Positions 25,811-32,314 of a stretch of DNA of 64,000 bases are shown piece by piece. Origin of the DNA: an uncultured Bacteroidales bacterium. Its GTDB lineage: Bacteria; Bacteroidota; Bacteroidia; Bacteroidales; Paludibacteraceae. Within the stretch, counting starts at the first letter, position 1. Every line of letters begins with the position of its first letter. The stretch covers positions 19,386 to 83,385 of the forward strand of contig CACZFM010000019.1 in the NCBI GenBank assembly GCA_902780495.1, read 5' to 3'. Made by a program: the position numbers and the translations under genes. The notes beneath the pieces were generated by a model. That model made no database searches and was not told where the DNA came from. It saw only the letters and a program-made list of their open reading frames with translations.

Positions 25811-26755
25811 ATGCAACGAGTCTGTAATTTCATAGCCAAATGGATGGGCGTGCTGGTGCTGATGGTAGCGGCATTAAGTCTTATTGTGCCTGCATCACTC
25901 GCATGGATGGGCACATGGGTCATCAATCCCATGCTTGGTATCATCATGTTCGGCATGGGATTGACGCTCAAGGCGCAAGACTTCAAAATCGTGCTGAGTC
26001 GTCCGAAAGATATCCTTATCGGTTGCCTCACGCAGTTCACCGTCATGCCGCTGTTGGCGTGGGGACTTACCAAGGCTTTCTCGCTTCTGCAAGAACTGGC
26101 GATAGGTGTCATTCTGGTAGGCTGTTGTCCGGGCGGAACGGCATCGAATGTCATTACCTATCTGGCAAAAGGCGACCTCGCCCTTTCAGTGGGTATGACT
26201 GCCGCATCCACCGTGCTCGCTCCCGTACTGACGCCGCTCCTCATCTGGTTATTGGCGGGCACGATGGTCGATGTGCATACATCAGCCATGCTGCTTAGCA
26301 TCGTCTATATCGTCATTCTTCCCATCGTCTGCGGACTAATCTGCCAACGGTTTTTGTCCAAGATGACACAGCGCGTCACGCCTTACCTGCCAGCGTTCTC
26401 GTCCATCGCGGTAGCGCTGACGGTAGGTATCGTTGTGGCTCACAATGCCGACCGCCTGATGACCGCAGGCTGGCTCGTTGTGCTCATCGTGATGCTTCAC
26501 AACCTGCTCGGACTGGGCATCGGCTATCTGGTAGGTCGTCTGTTGCGCTTGCAGCGACCCAAGTGCGTAGCACTCAGTATAGAAGTCGGCATGCAGAACT
26601 CAGGCTTGGCCACCTCGCTGGCGGTGATGCATTTTGCCGCCTTCCCGCTCGCCACCATCCCCGGTGCCGTGTTCAGTGTATGGCATAACATCAGTGGTGC
26701 AATCATGGCACGCATCTATCAAGTTTACCCGTCATCCCGACAATATTCAGCGTGA
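25811..26755 (+). CDS. Bile acid:sodium symporter (BASS) family transporter
   Basis: 314 residues with about ten predicted membrane helices. Family landmarks are MLGIIMFGMGLTL (about 41), GCCPGGTASNVITYLAKGD (about 104; the broken helix of the sodium/substrate site) and IEVGMQNSGLATSLA (about 257; the second one). Members carry bile acids, pantoate-like acids or other organic anions together with sodium, so the substrate here is open. It is monocistronic with its own promoter. It lies between mobile-element genes and other accessory genes, though the protein itself is a common core transporter. Confidence 0.9.
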   Translation: MQRVCNFIAKWMGVLVLMVAALSLIVPASLAWMGTWVINPMLGIIMFGMGLTLKAQDFKIVLSRPKDILIGCLTQFTVMPLLAWGLTKAFSLLQELAIGVILVGCCPGGTASNVITYLAKGDLALSVGMTAASTVLAPVLTPLLIWLLAGTMVDVHTSAMLLSIVYIVILPIVCGLICQRFLSKMTQRVTPYLPAFSSIAVALTVGIVVAHNADRLMTAGWLVVLIVMLHNLLGLGIGYLVGRLLRLQRPKCVALSIEVGMQNSGLATSLAVMHFAAFPLATIPGAVFSVWHNISGAIMARIYQVYPSSRQYSA

Positions 26756-26830
26756 GCCGCTTTTTTTATGCGTCCAAGATAACCGAAAATGAACCAAAAC
26801 GATTATATTTTGCACTTTTTCGTCATTTTT

Positions 26831-26863
26831 CTTGCATAATTGGAAAATTTTCCGCAACTTTGC
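26831..26863 (+). promoter_or_regulatory. Weak promoter of the YhcG-like gene
   Basis: CTTG (26831-26834) and CAACTTTGC (26855-26863), 20 bp apart; the first T of the consensus is C. Confidence 0.5.
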
Positions 26864-26895
26864 AGCTGAAAGTTGCAAAGGTAACAAATAGAGTA

Positions 26896-26979
26896 ATGAA
26901 ACAACCTATTCTGAAACAAGAGAAAGACATTGAGACATTGGTTGAGAAAATTGACCAACTTATACAAGAGGCGCAATAG
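26896..26979 (+). pseudogene. 5' part of the YhcG-like gene, closed by an amber codon
   Basis: The ATG at 26896 opens MKQPILKQEKDIETLVEKID, followed by QLIQEAQ and TAG at 26977-26979. The frame beyond the TAG continues (HIKTAVNLTMVYTYYEIG..) straight into the larger ORF. This matches the usual YhcG N-terminus, where an ..ARQ..A...VN..M...YWEIG phrase is continuous. So the nonsense codon splits one ancestral gene. Confidence 0.75.
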
Positions 26980-27006
26980 CACATCAAGACTGCCGTTAAT
27001 CTAACG

Positions 27007-27951
27007 ATGGTCTATACTTATTATGAAATAGGTAGAAATATCTTTGAGCAAGAGCAGGAAGGTAAGGAACGGGCGGAATACGGTACGTATCTTTTGGAGG
27101 AGGTGGCCAATAAATTGACCAAGAAATATAATCACGGTTATTCTCCGGACAACTTGAAACTGATGCGTAGGTTTTACGTCGTTTACTCGCAAGACAAGAT
27201 TCGGAAAACACTATTTCCCCGATTCGCGGATTACCCTGCACTGCCCACCGGAGAACGCTTCTATCTCAGTTGGTCGCACTATCTCAAATTGATGCGGATT
27301 GACAATATTGAGGAACGTCACTTTTACGAGATTGAATCTGTGCAGAACAATTGGAGTTTGTCAGAATTGAAACGTCAATTCGATAGTTCGTTATACGAAC
27401 GGTTGGCTCTTAGCAGCGACAAACAAAAGGTAAAACAACTGGCACTTGTCGGGCAACAAGTGGAGAAAGCTACTGATATTATCAAGGATCCGTTGGTGGT
27501 GGAATTCCTCGGGCTGGATGAGAAAACCGAGTATCTGGAGAGTGATTTGGAAAAACGTATCATTGACAACCTGCAAAAGTTCATGTTGGAACTTGGCAAA
27601 GGCTTTACTTTTGTGGGAAGGCAAGTGCGTTTTACATTCCAGGAAGCCCATTTCCGGTGTGATCTCGTTTTTTATAATCGTTTGCTCCGGTGTTTTGTAC
27701 TGTTTGATTTGAAGATTGGTGAAATAAAGCATCAAGACATCGGACAAATGCAGATATATGTCAATTATTATGACCGATGTGTCAAACTTCCGGAGGAGAA
27801 CAAGACTATAGGTATCATCTTGTGCAAAGATAAAAATGATGGTGTGGTTGAAATGACATTGCCTGAAAACAATGATCAAATCTTTGCTAGCAAATATCAG
27901 ACGGTCTTGCCAAGTAAAGAAGAATTAAAGAGATTGATAGAGAATCAATAA
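27007..27951 (+). CDS. YhcG/DUF1016-family PD-(D/E)XK nuclease (downstream ORF of split gene)
   Basis: 314 residues from the ATG at 27007; the natural start is probably 26896, behind an amber codon. The N-terminal part (YYEIGRNI, YSPDNLKLMRRFY, LSWSHYLKLMRI) is the DUF1016 N-domain. The C-terminal PD-(D/E)XK domain includes LEKRIIDNLQKFMLELGKGF, FRCDLVFYNRLLRCFVLFDLK (putative D and D-x-K residues) and GQMQIYVNYYD. The family is often found with restriction or defence genes and has been linked to DNA cleavage. Here no partner is adjacent. Only about 37 residues would be lost if translation starts at 27007, so a functional product is possible. Confidence 0.8.
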   Translation: MVYTYYEIGRNIFEQEQEGKERAEYGTYLLEEVANKLTKKYNHGYSPDNLKLMRRFYVVYSQDKIRKTLFPRFADYPALPTGERFYLSWSHYLKLMRIDNIEERHFYEIESVQNNWSLSELKRQFDSSLYERLALSSDKQKVKQLALVGQQVEKATDIIKDPLVVEFLGLDEKTEYLESDLEKRIIDNLQKFMLELGKGFTFVGRQVRFTFQEAHFRCDLVFYNRLLRCFVLFDLKIGEIKHQDIGQMQIYVNYYDRCVKLPEENKTIGIILCKDKNDGVVEMTLPENNDQIFASKYQTVLPSKEELKRLIENQ

Positions 27952-28083
27952 CTATCATCGTCTTCTCCATAGACGTAAAACCCGGAGCAAAAGAAGCAAT
28001 GCAACGCATTTATAATCAAACAATCCCCCCCCTCCTACGAATGGGCGAAAGGTAAACAAAATCAACACATTTGCAACGTCATA

Positions 28084-28121
28084 GGCGATGCTTGACAGGT
28101 ATGTCAGGTGCCGTTTTTTTG
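28084..28121 (+). terminator. Terminator downstream of the YhcG-like gene
   Basis: CTTGAC (28091-28096) pairs with GTCAGG (28103-28108), with outer GGC/GCC pairing, followed by GTTTTTTTG. Confidence 0.7.
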
Positions 28122-28171
28122 TTTTGTCCGATAGGACGAAACATAGTATAGTAGTACAACGGACGAGGTGC

Positions 28172-28196
28172 AGCCCCCCAATGCGATTGGGGGGCT
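28172..28196. repeat. Perfect 11-bp hairpin AGCCCCCCAAT/ATTGGGGGGCT
   Basis: An exact inverted repeat with a 3-nt GCG loop and no T-tract on either side. Six G pairing with six C makes it very stable. It is not an obvious terminator. Confidence 0.85.
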
Positions 28197-28275
28197 AATG
28201 AACGAAGAAGAAGAAAGAAACGCCGGATAGTATCCGGGACAATGGACAAAACAGAACAAAACAAAACAGAACAAA

Positions 28276-28310
28276 GAAGCCCTCAGCAATGAGGGCTTCT
28301 CTCTTTCTTT
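28276..28310. terminator. Terminator-like stem at the end of the LRR locus
   Basis: GAAGCCCTCA (28276-28285) pairs perfectly with TGAGGGCTTC (28290-28299) around GCAA. A T-rich tail follows on the plus strand and a shorter one on the minus strand. It probably ends minus-strand transcription from the LRR locus. Confidence 0.75.
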
Positions 28311-28334
28311 TGGTTTTGCTATATTGCAGATTCG

Positions 28335-28451
28335 TTATTTTACTTCTGCACCTGTGGCAGTCGCGGTCACTATCCTCGTATATGTACCTAAACTGCGTTC
28401 AGGTAGGGAGTACTCGGATGTGCTCCAATCTCCCCACTGCAACTCTGCGAG
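28335..28451 (-). pseudogene. 3' remnant of an exported-type protein gene
   Basis: On the minus strand 38 open codons, with no start, end in TAA at 28335-28337. The translation includes LQWGDWSTSEYSLPERS and, near the end, TRIVTATATGAEVK. This looks like real protein sequence. The ending GAEV-K resembles the tail of the LRR protein at 20.8 kb (GAEV-Q). It lies just past the stop of the second LRR gene and before a terminator, as if a longer gene had been partly deleted. Confidence 0.5.
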
Positions 28452-28469
28452 TTACATCGGGGACCCCAA

Positions 28470-29282
28470 TTAACGCATAGGTTGACCTAATGCGTTATAG
28501 ATTTTGCCATCACGAAGGATGTAAAGTTGGCCGTTGTGCAATACTTTGCACACAGCAGAGGAGGATGCATCATCCATTATATCCTCCAAGGCTGTTTCAT
28601 CAATAGGGAGAATATCTTTGAAAGATTTTTTCCATTTTTCATTTGCTTTGTAGGCACTTACTGCATTGGCAGGAACATAGAGAATTGCATCTTGGTGGGG
28701 TATCTTATAGAAAGGATTTTCACCTAATGTCGGAGGATTCTGTGCGTAGCAAGTCACAGAGGTTAGACTGCTGCAATCCTGGAAAGCATACGGTTCAATG
28801 CTCGTCACACTATTCGGAAGTGTGACAGACGTCAAACTGGTGCAATAATAGAAAGCCCCATCTCCAATGCTTGTCACACTATTTGGAATCGTGATAGAGG
28901 TCAAACCAGTGCAATAACAGAAAGCACCAGGTCCAATGCTCGTTACACTGTTGCCAATCGTCACGGAGGTTAGACTGCGACAACCATGAAAAGTATGCCA
29001 TCCAATGCTCGTCACACCATTTCCAATCGTCACGGAGGTCAGACTCCTGCAATCCTGAAAAGCATTATCTCCGATGCTCGTTACACTATTCGGAATCGTG
29101 ATAGAGGTCAAACCAGTGCAATAACAGAAAGCACCAAGTCCAATGCTCGTTACACTGTTGCCAATCGTCACGGAGGTTAGACTGCGACAATCCTGAAAAG
29201 CATTATCTCCGATGCTCGTTACACTATTGCCAATCGTGATGGAGGTCAGACTGCTGGCAATAAGCGAAAGCAAATTGTCCAA
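28470..29282 (-). CDS. LRR gene fragment 3 (last repeats and C-terminal tail)
   Basis: About 265 codons from the second lesion: eight or so LRRs, a spacer ([20 protein letters not shown]) and the conserved tail [20 protein letters not shown]. There is no signal peptide, so alone it could not be exported. Confidence 0.55.
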   Translation of the reverse strand: MDNLLSLIASSLTSITIGNSVTSIGDNAFQDCRSLTSVTIGNSVTSIGLGAFCYCTGLTSITIPNSVTSIGDNAFQDCRSLTSVTIGNGVTSIGWHTFHGCRSLTSVTIGNSVTSIGPGAFCYCTGLTSITIPNSVTSIGDGAFYYCTSLTSVTLPNSVTSIEPYAFQDCSSLTSVTCYAQNPPTLGENPFYKIPHQDAILYVPANAVSAYKANEKWKKSFKDILPIDETALEDIMDDASSSAVCKVLHNGQLYILRDGKIYNALGQPMR

Positions 29283-30240
29283 TGCTCGTCACACTATTCG
29301 GAAGCGTGACAGACGTCAGACTACCACACCCAGAGAAAGCATATTGCCCAATGCTTGTCACACTATTCGGAATCGTTAAATCTGTCACCAAATTGCCATT
29401 TAGATACAGATTATAGTCAAACGGGAAAGTAGAACGCGCTAACGAAATAGCGCACCATGCTGCTATATCCGAAATATGTATCGCATTGAGACTGCTGCAA
29501 CCAGAGAAAGCCAAATCTCCGATGCTCGTTACACTATTGCCAATCGTAATGGAGGTCAGACTGCTGCAACTACCGAAAGCCAAACCTCCAATGCTCGTCA
29601 CACTATTCGGGATTGTGATTGAGGTCAGACTGCTGCAATTCTCGAAAGCAAAATTTCCAATGCTCGTTACACTATTGCCAATCGTCACGGAGGTTAGACT
29701 GCGACAATCCTGAAAAGCATTATCTCCGATGCTCGTTACACTATTGCCAATCGTGATGGAGGTCAGACTGCTGAAAAGCATTATCTCCGATGCTCGTTAC
29801 ACTATTTGGAATCGTGATGGAGGGCAGGGCATTACACCAATAGAAAGCAAAGTTTCCAATGCTTGTCACACTATTGGGAATCGTGATGGAGGTCAGGTCA
29901 TCGCAATAATAGAAAGCAGAATTTCCAATACTCGTCACGCTATTCGGAATCGTGATGGAGGTCAGATTGCTGCAATAAGCGAAAGCAGAATTTCCAATAA
30001 ACCTTGTGCCTTCTTTTATCTTGTATGAGTTCCTATTACCAATCGCACTTACCAAATACGTATCCGCATAGCGGATATTATCTATCACAGGAAGACTGCT
30101 GCAATTATAGAAAGCAGAATTTCCAATGCTCGTCACGCTATTCGGAATCGTGATGGAGGTCAGGCCGCTACACTCACGGAAAGCAGAAATTCCAATGCTT
30201 GTCACACTATTCGGGATAGTTATGGAGGTTAGACTGCTCA
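28756..30240 (-). repeat. Array of near-identical 69-bp LRR-coding repeats
   Basis: The repeat is nearly identical at DNA level, for example GTAACGAGCATCGGAGA and GCAGTCTGACCTCCATCACG recur through the array on the minus strand. Each 69-bp unit encodes one 23-residue LRR. High identity makes the array prone to slippage and unequal recombination. Confidence 0.85.
29224..29781 (-). CDS. LRR gene fragment 2 (middle repeats)
   Basis: About 180 codons of LRR repeats plus one divergent insert ([20 protein letters not shown]). It is open from the first lesion to the second and ends out of frame with [13 protein letters not shown]. It has no start of its own that looks natural. Confidence 0.45.
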   Translation of the reverse strand: MLFSSLTSITIGNSVTSIGDNAFQDCRSLTSVTIGNSVTSIGNFAFENCSSLTSITIPNSVTSIGGLAFGSCSSLTSITIGNSVTSIGDLAFSGCSSLNAIHISDIAAWCAISLARSTFPFDYNLYLNGNLVTDLTIPNSVTSIGQYAFSGCGSLTSVTLPNSVTSIGQFAFAYCQQSDLHHDWQ

Positions 30241-30724
30241 TGAAAGCGCACAAAAAGGAGGGAATAGATTCTACCTTATCTGTAAATGTGATACTTGTGA
30301 TTTTATCGTGGGATCCACGTCGTCCTGACTGAAGGGATTCATAAAACGGAGACCCATTCTCCCACCCCTCACATTTTTTTGCTTGCCATATAATTGTCGA
30401 TAATTTAGGACTATCAATTGCTCTATAGTTTATATTCGTTATGTTTTCTCCTATTTCTAGTATTTCTAAATCCGGACAGTCCTTAAAAGCGTCCGCATAA
30501 ATTCTAGTAACTTTATATTTCTCACCTTGATACGTAATAGTAGCAGGTATCACAATTGATTTTAGGCCAGGATAATTCACCTCCTTATTAAGATTTTGTA
30601 CAACTCCTACTTCATCGTTATTGTTAGTGATGCTATATTTGAGGTTTCCTACTATAAAGCTATCAGCGAAGATATTTAAACTCACGCTTATTAAAATAAA
30701 CATGCTTAATAATTTTGTTTTCAT
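29741..30724 (-). CDS. LRR gene fragment 1 (signal peptide and first repeats)
   Basis: 327 codons: signal peptide, N-terminal domain and roughly eight LRRs. It ends out of frame with [14 protein letters not shown] after the 8-bp deletion. As it stands, this is what translation from the normal start would yield, a secreted LRR protein without the C-terminal tail. Confidence 0.6.
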   Translation of the reverse strand: MKTKLLSMFILISVSLNIFADSFIVGNLKYSITNNNDEVGVVQNLNKEVNYPGLKSIVIPATITYQGEKYKVTRIYADAFKDCPDLEILEIGENITNINYRAIDSPKLSTIIWQAKKCEGWENGSPFYESLQSGRRGSHDKITSITFTDKVESIPSFLCAFMSSLTSITIPNSVTSIGISAFRECSGLTSITIPNSVTSIGNSAFYNCSSLPVIDNIRYADTYLVSAIGNRNSYKIKEGTRFIGNSAFAYCSNLTSITIPNSVTSIGNSAFYYCDDLTSITIPNSVTSIGNFAFYWCNALPSITIPNSVTSIGDNAFQQSDLHHDWQ

Positions 30725-30744
30725 AGATTGTCAGTTCTTTTTAT

Positions 30745-31368
30745 TTAATTATCCATTATTTTTTTTAGAGCATCTAGTGTATTCCAATAACATGGATTTT
30801 TCTTAATCCATTCGCAAATTAAAGGATTTGCATAAATATTTTCCACACGGTATCCGAATTGGTCTCTAAATTGTTCTTTATTGATAATTCCCTCATCTAA
30901 ATAGATTTTGGAGAGTTCTAATATTCCCATATAATTATATACACACCCTTGCCTATCTGCAAATTCCCGCTGAAATTCAACAATCTTTTTAACTTTATCC
31001 ACTTCATTGTCATCATCATATTCCAATAAGTCGTGAATACGAACATTGTCAATTGTCATTAACATTTTACGTAAATCTTGTAATGCCCTTACAGATTCCA
31101 ATTTCTTATTACTCACATACGAGACCAAAGCCACATAGATAGTCAGCAGTAGAATTGTACCTGAAAAAAGATGTTTAAATGGATCAAACATACTCAAAAA
31201 GTATGCAATCCCATCTGAAGTACAACTGAGAGAACAAGGAAAACATTTCTGGCACAAGGTAAAAGTAATTGCAATAATAGAAATTACAATCATAATCCAC
31301 ATTGCAATGCATAATACAAATAATAATTTGCCGTTTTTGTGGATGTAGAGTTTGATTTTATCACACAT
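30745..31368 (-). CDS. Two-helix membrane protein upstream of the LRR gene
   Basis: 207 residues from the ATG at 31368; a TTG 11 codons earlier lies inside the conserved leader motif. Two membrane helices (about 16-38 and 70-92) flank a Cys-rich loop (CQKCFPCSLSC), and a soluble C-terminal domain follows (EFQREFADRQGCVYNYMGIL). No domain is recognised. It ends 20 bp before the LRR gene, so they form one transcription unit. A role with the LRR protein is inferred only from this. Confidence 0.65.
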   Translation of the reverse strand: MCDKIKLYIHKNGKLLFVLCIAMWIMIVISIIAITFTLCQKCFPCSLSCTSDGIAYFLSMFDPFKHLFSGTILLLTIYVALVSYVSNKKLESVRALQDLRKMLMTIDNVRIHDLLEYDDDNEVDKVKKIVEFQREFADRQGCVYNYMGILELSKIYLDEGIINKEQFRDQFGYRVENIYANPLICEWIKKNPCYWNTLDALKKIMDN

Positions 31369-31386
31369 ACTTTGTTTCCCTTCAAT

Positions 31387-31572
31387 TCGTGTCGGACGCA
31401 ACTTTTAAATGGTTGATATTATGTTATTTATAGAGTCAATCGGGTCTCTACGGTCATTAAAGACGATAGTAACAAAAAGCGGGACTGCACTATTGCTGTT
31501 CCGCTTCTCAAGGCTCTAGCATTGCCCTAACATCTGAACAAACAACACTGAAGCCCACGCCATATGTATTAG
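31387..31572 (-). promoter_or_regulatory. Two-part conserved leader upstream of the LRR operon (copy B)
   Basis: In minus-strand order part one (31565-31470) starts GGCGTGGGCT, passes CCTTGAG and ends in hairpin GCGGAACAGCA/TGCAGTCCCGC followed by TTTTTGTT. Part two (31412-31387) is AAGTTGCGTCCGACACGAATT, directly before the Shine-Dalgarno region. The same two parts precede the LRR gene at 21.7 kb. The hairpin plus T-run looks like an attenuator. A consensus promoter at 31760-31792 puts this inside a leader of about 380 nt. Confidence 0.6.
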
Positions 31573-31900
31573 TGTACGCGCGCTATGCGCGTGCGAAAAT
31601 ACACACCATGAGCATCTTGTGCTGCTATGTTTTGGTTGTTAGTTTGAATTTGCTAGATTCTGAGAAGCCAAAACAAAGCGCATTAAAGACGCTTTTTCAA
31701 CATGTCCTGTACCCCTCCCACTTTCAAGGACATATCCCCGACGTGAGCTGAATACGGCTGCAAAGGTACTGTTTTTTTCTGAAACACACAAATAATTCAT
31801 ACACAAAATCACTCATTGAGGGAGATTTTTACAAAAATAAGCACTTATTGAGTGCAAAATAGATGGTATACCTCATGATATTGACTATGAGACGGATATG
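31402..31900. other. Long leader and intergenic region of the LRR operon
   Basis: No gene is visible. Besides the conserved motif and promoter it holds an inverted repeat GTACGCGCGC/GCGCGTGCGA (about 31574-31595). Its AT-rich right end runs to the small gene at 31901. Confidence 0.6.
31760..31792 (-). promoter_or_regulatory. Promoter of the membrane-protein/LRR operon
   Basis: On the minus strand TTTG (31789-31792) and TACCTTTGC (31760-31768) are 20 bp apart. The first start codon is about 385 nt downstream. Confidence 0.7.
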
Positions 31901-32146
31901 TCAGACGTCCTCACATAGGCTACGCAATATGTTGCGGATGACATAAAACGTTTTTTCACTGACACCATATTGTTCGCATACATCATACCGTGCAAAGTTC
32001 TTGGCTGCACGGTATTTTTTTGTATGGTTCTTGGCAACTATACGTAAAAAATCTTCCCAAAGTGCCAAATCGCGATACAAACGGTAATACCGCCGACTTT
32101 CAGGCGTTCTTTTTTTCAAAATTTCTTTCAATTTCGAGCGTTTCAT
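31901..32146 (-). CDS. Small basic protein with possible helix-turn-helix
   Basis: 81 residues from the ATG at 32146; the TTG two codons before is less likely. It is rich in Lys and Arg (MKRSKLKEILKKRTPESRRY). The C-terminal stretch (YDVCEQYGVSEKTFYVIRNI) looks like a helix-turn-helix. No family name can be given. It lies at the right edge of the accessory region, with divergent promoter-like sequences upstream. Confidence 0.6.
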   Translation of the reverse strand: MKRSKLKEILKKRTPESRRYYRLYRDLALWEDFLRIVAKNHTKKYRAAKNFARYDVCEQYGVSEKTFYVIRNILRSLCEDV

Positions 32147-32183
32147 AGCCAAATTTTTGAATAATTATTGGTAAATTTTACCT

Positions 32184-32214
32184 ACAAAGATAAAAAATTT
32201 TGCACTACTTTTGC
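32184..32214. promoter_or_regulatory. Divergent promoter-like elements
   Basis: Minus strand: TATCTTTGT (32184-32192), for the small basic protein, without a good TTTG box. Plus strand: TACTTTTGC (32206-32214), pointing into the 11-bp repeats where I see no plus-strand gene. Confidence 0.4.
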
Positions 32215-32251
32215 ACCGTCTTTCGCGAAACACACCAACATAAACACCTGC

Positions 32252-32306
32252 GGATGAGCCGACGATGAGCCGACGATGAGCCGACGATAAGCAGACGATA
32301 AATGGA
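32252..32306. repeat. 11-bp tandem repeat (CGATGAGCCGA type)
   Basis: One 10-bp partial unit, two exact CGATGAGCCGA units, then CGATAAGCAGA and a degenerate CGATAAATGGA. The same unit, in opposite orientation, is repeated at 43441-43484. Confidence 0.9.
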
Positions 32307-32314
32307 TTTTATCT

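Larger units (their letters stand above)
27952..28469. other. Gene-poor region with terminators, hairpins and a gene remnant
   Basis: 518 bp. It holds a plus-strand terminator (28084-28121), a perfect GC-rich hairpin (28172-28196), an A/C-rich tract with repeated AAAACAGAACA (28245-28275), a second terminator-like stem (28276-28310) and a minus-strand 3' gene remnant (28335-28451). No intact gene is visible. Confidence 0.7.
28470..30724 (-). pseudogene. BspA-like LRR surface protein gene broken by two frameshifts
   Basis: Read as one gene it would encode about 750 residues: a signal peptide (MKTKLLSMFILISVSLNIFA), an N-terminal non-repeat part, about 20 near-identical 23-residue LRR_5 repeats ([20 protein letters not shown] type) and the tail [22 protein letters not shown]. 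Two lesions break the frame. The first is an 8-bp loss at about 29770 between CAG repeats. The second is one extra C at about 29268. Both fall at the same place in the repeat, the CAGCAGTCTGACC junction. The three pieces are each still open. Repeat slippage, phase variation or assembly error could explain this. A partner membrane-protein gene lies 20 bp upstream. Confidence 0.8.

Noticed and set aside
28079..28289. Small minus-strand ORFs of about 60 codons
   Set aside because: Low complexity, overlapping hairpins and terminators, with no ribosome-binding site.
28756..30240. CRISPR-like regular repeats
   Set aside because: The 69-bp periodicity is one LRR per unit in a coding frame, with no unique spacers and no cas genes.
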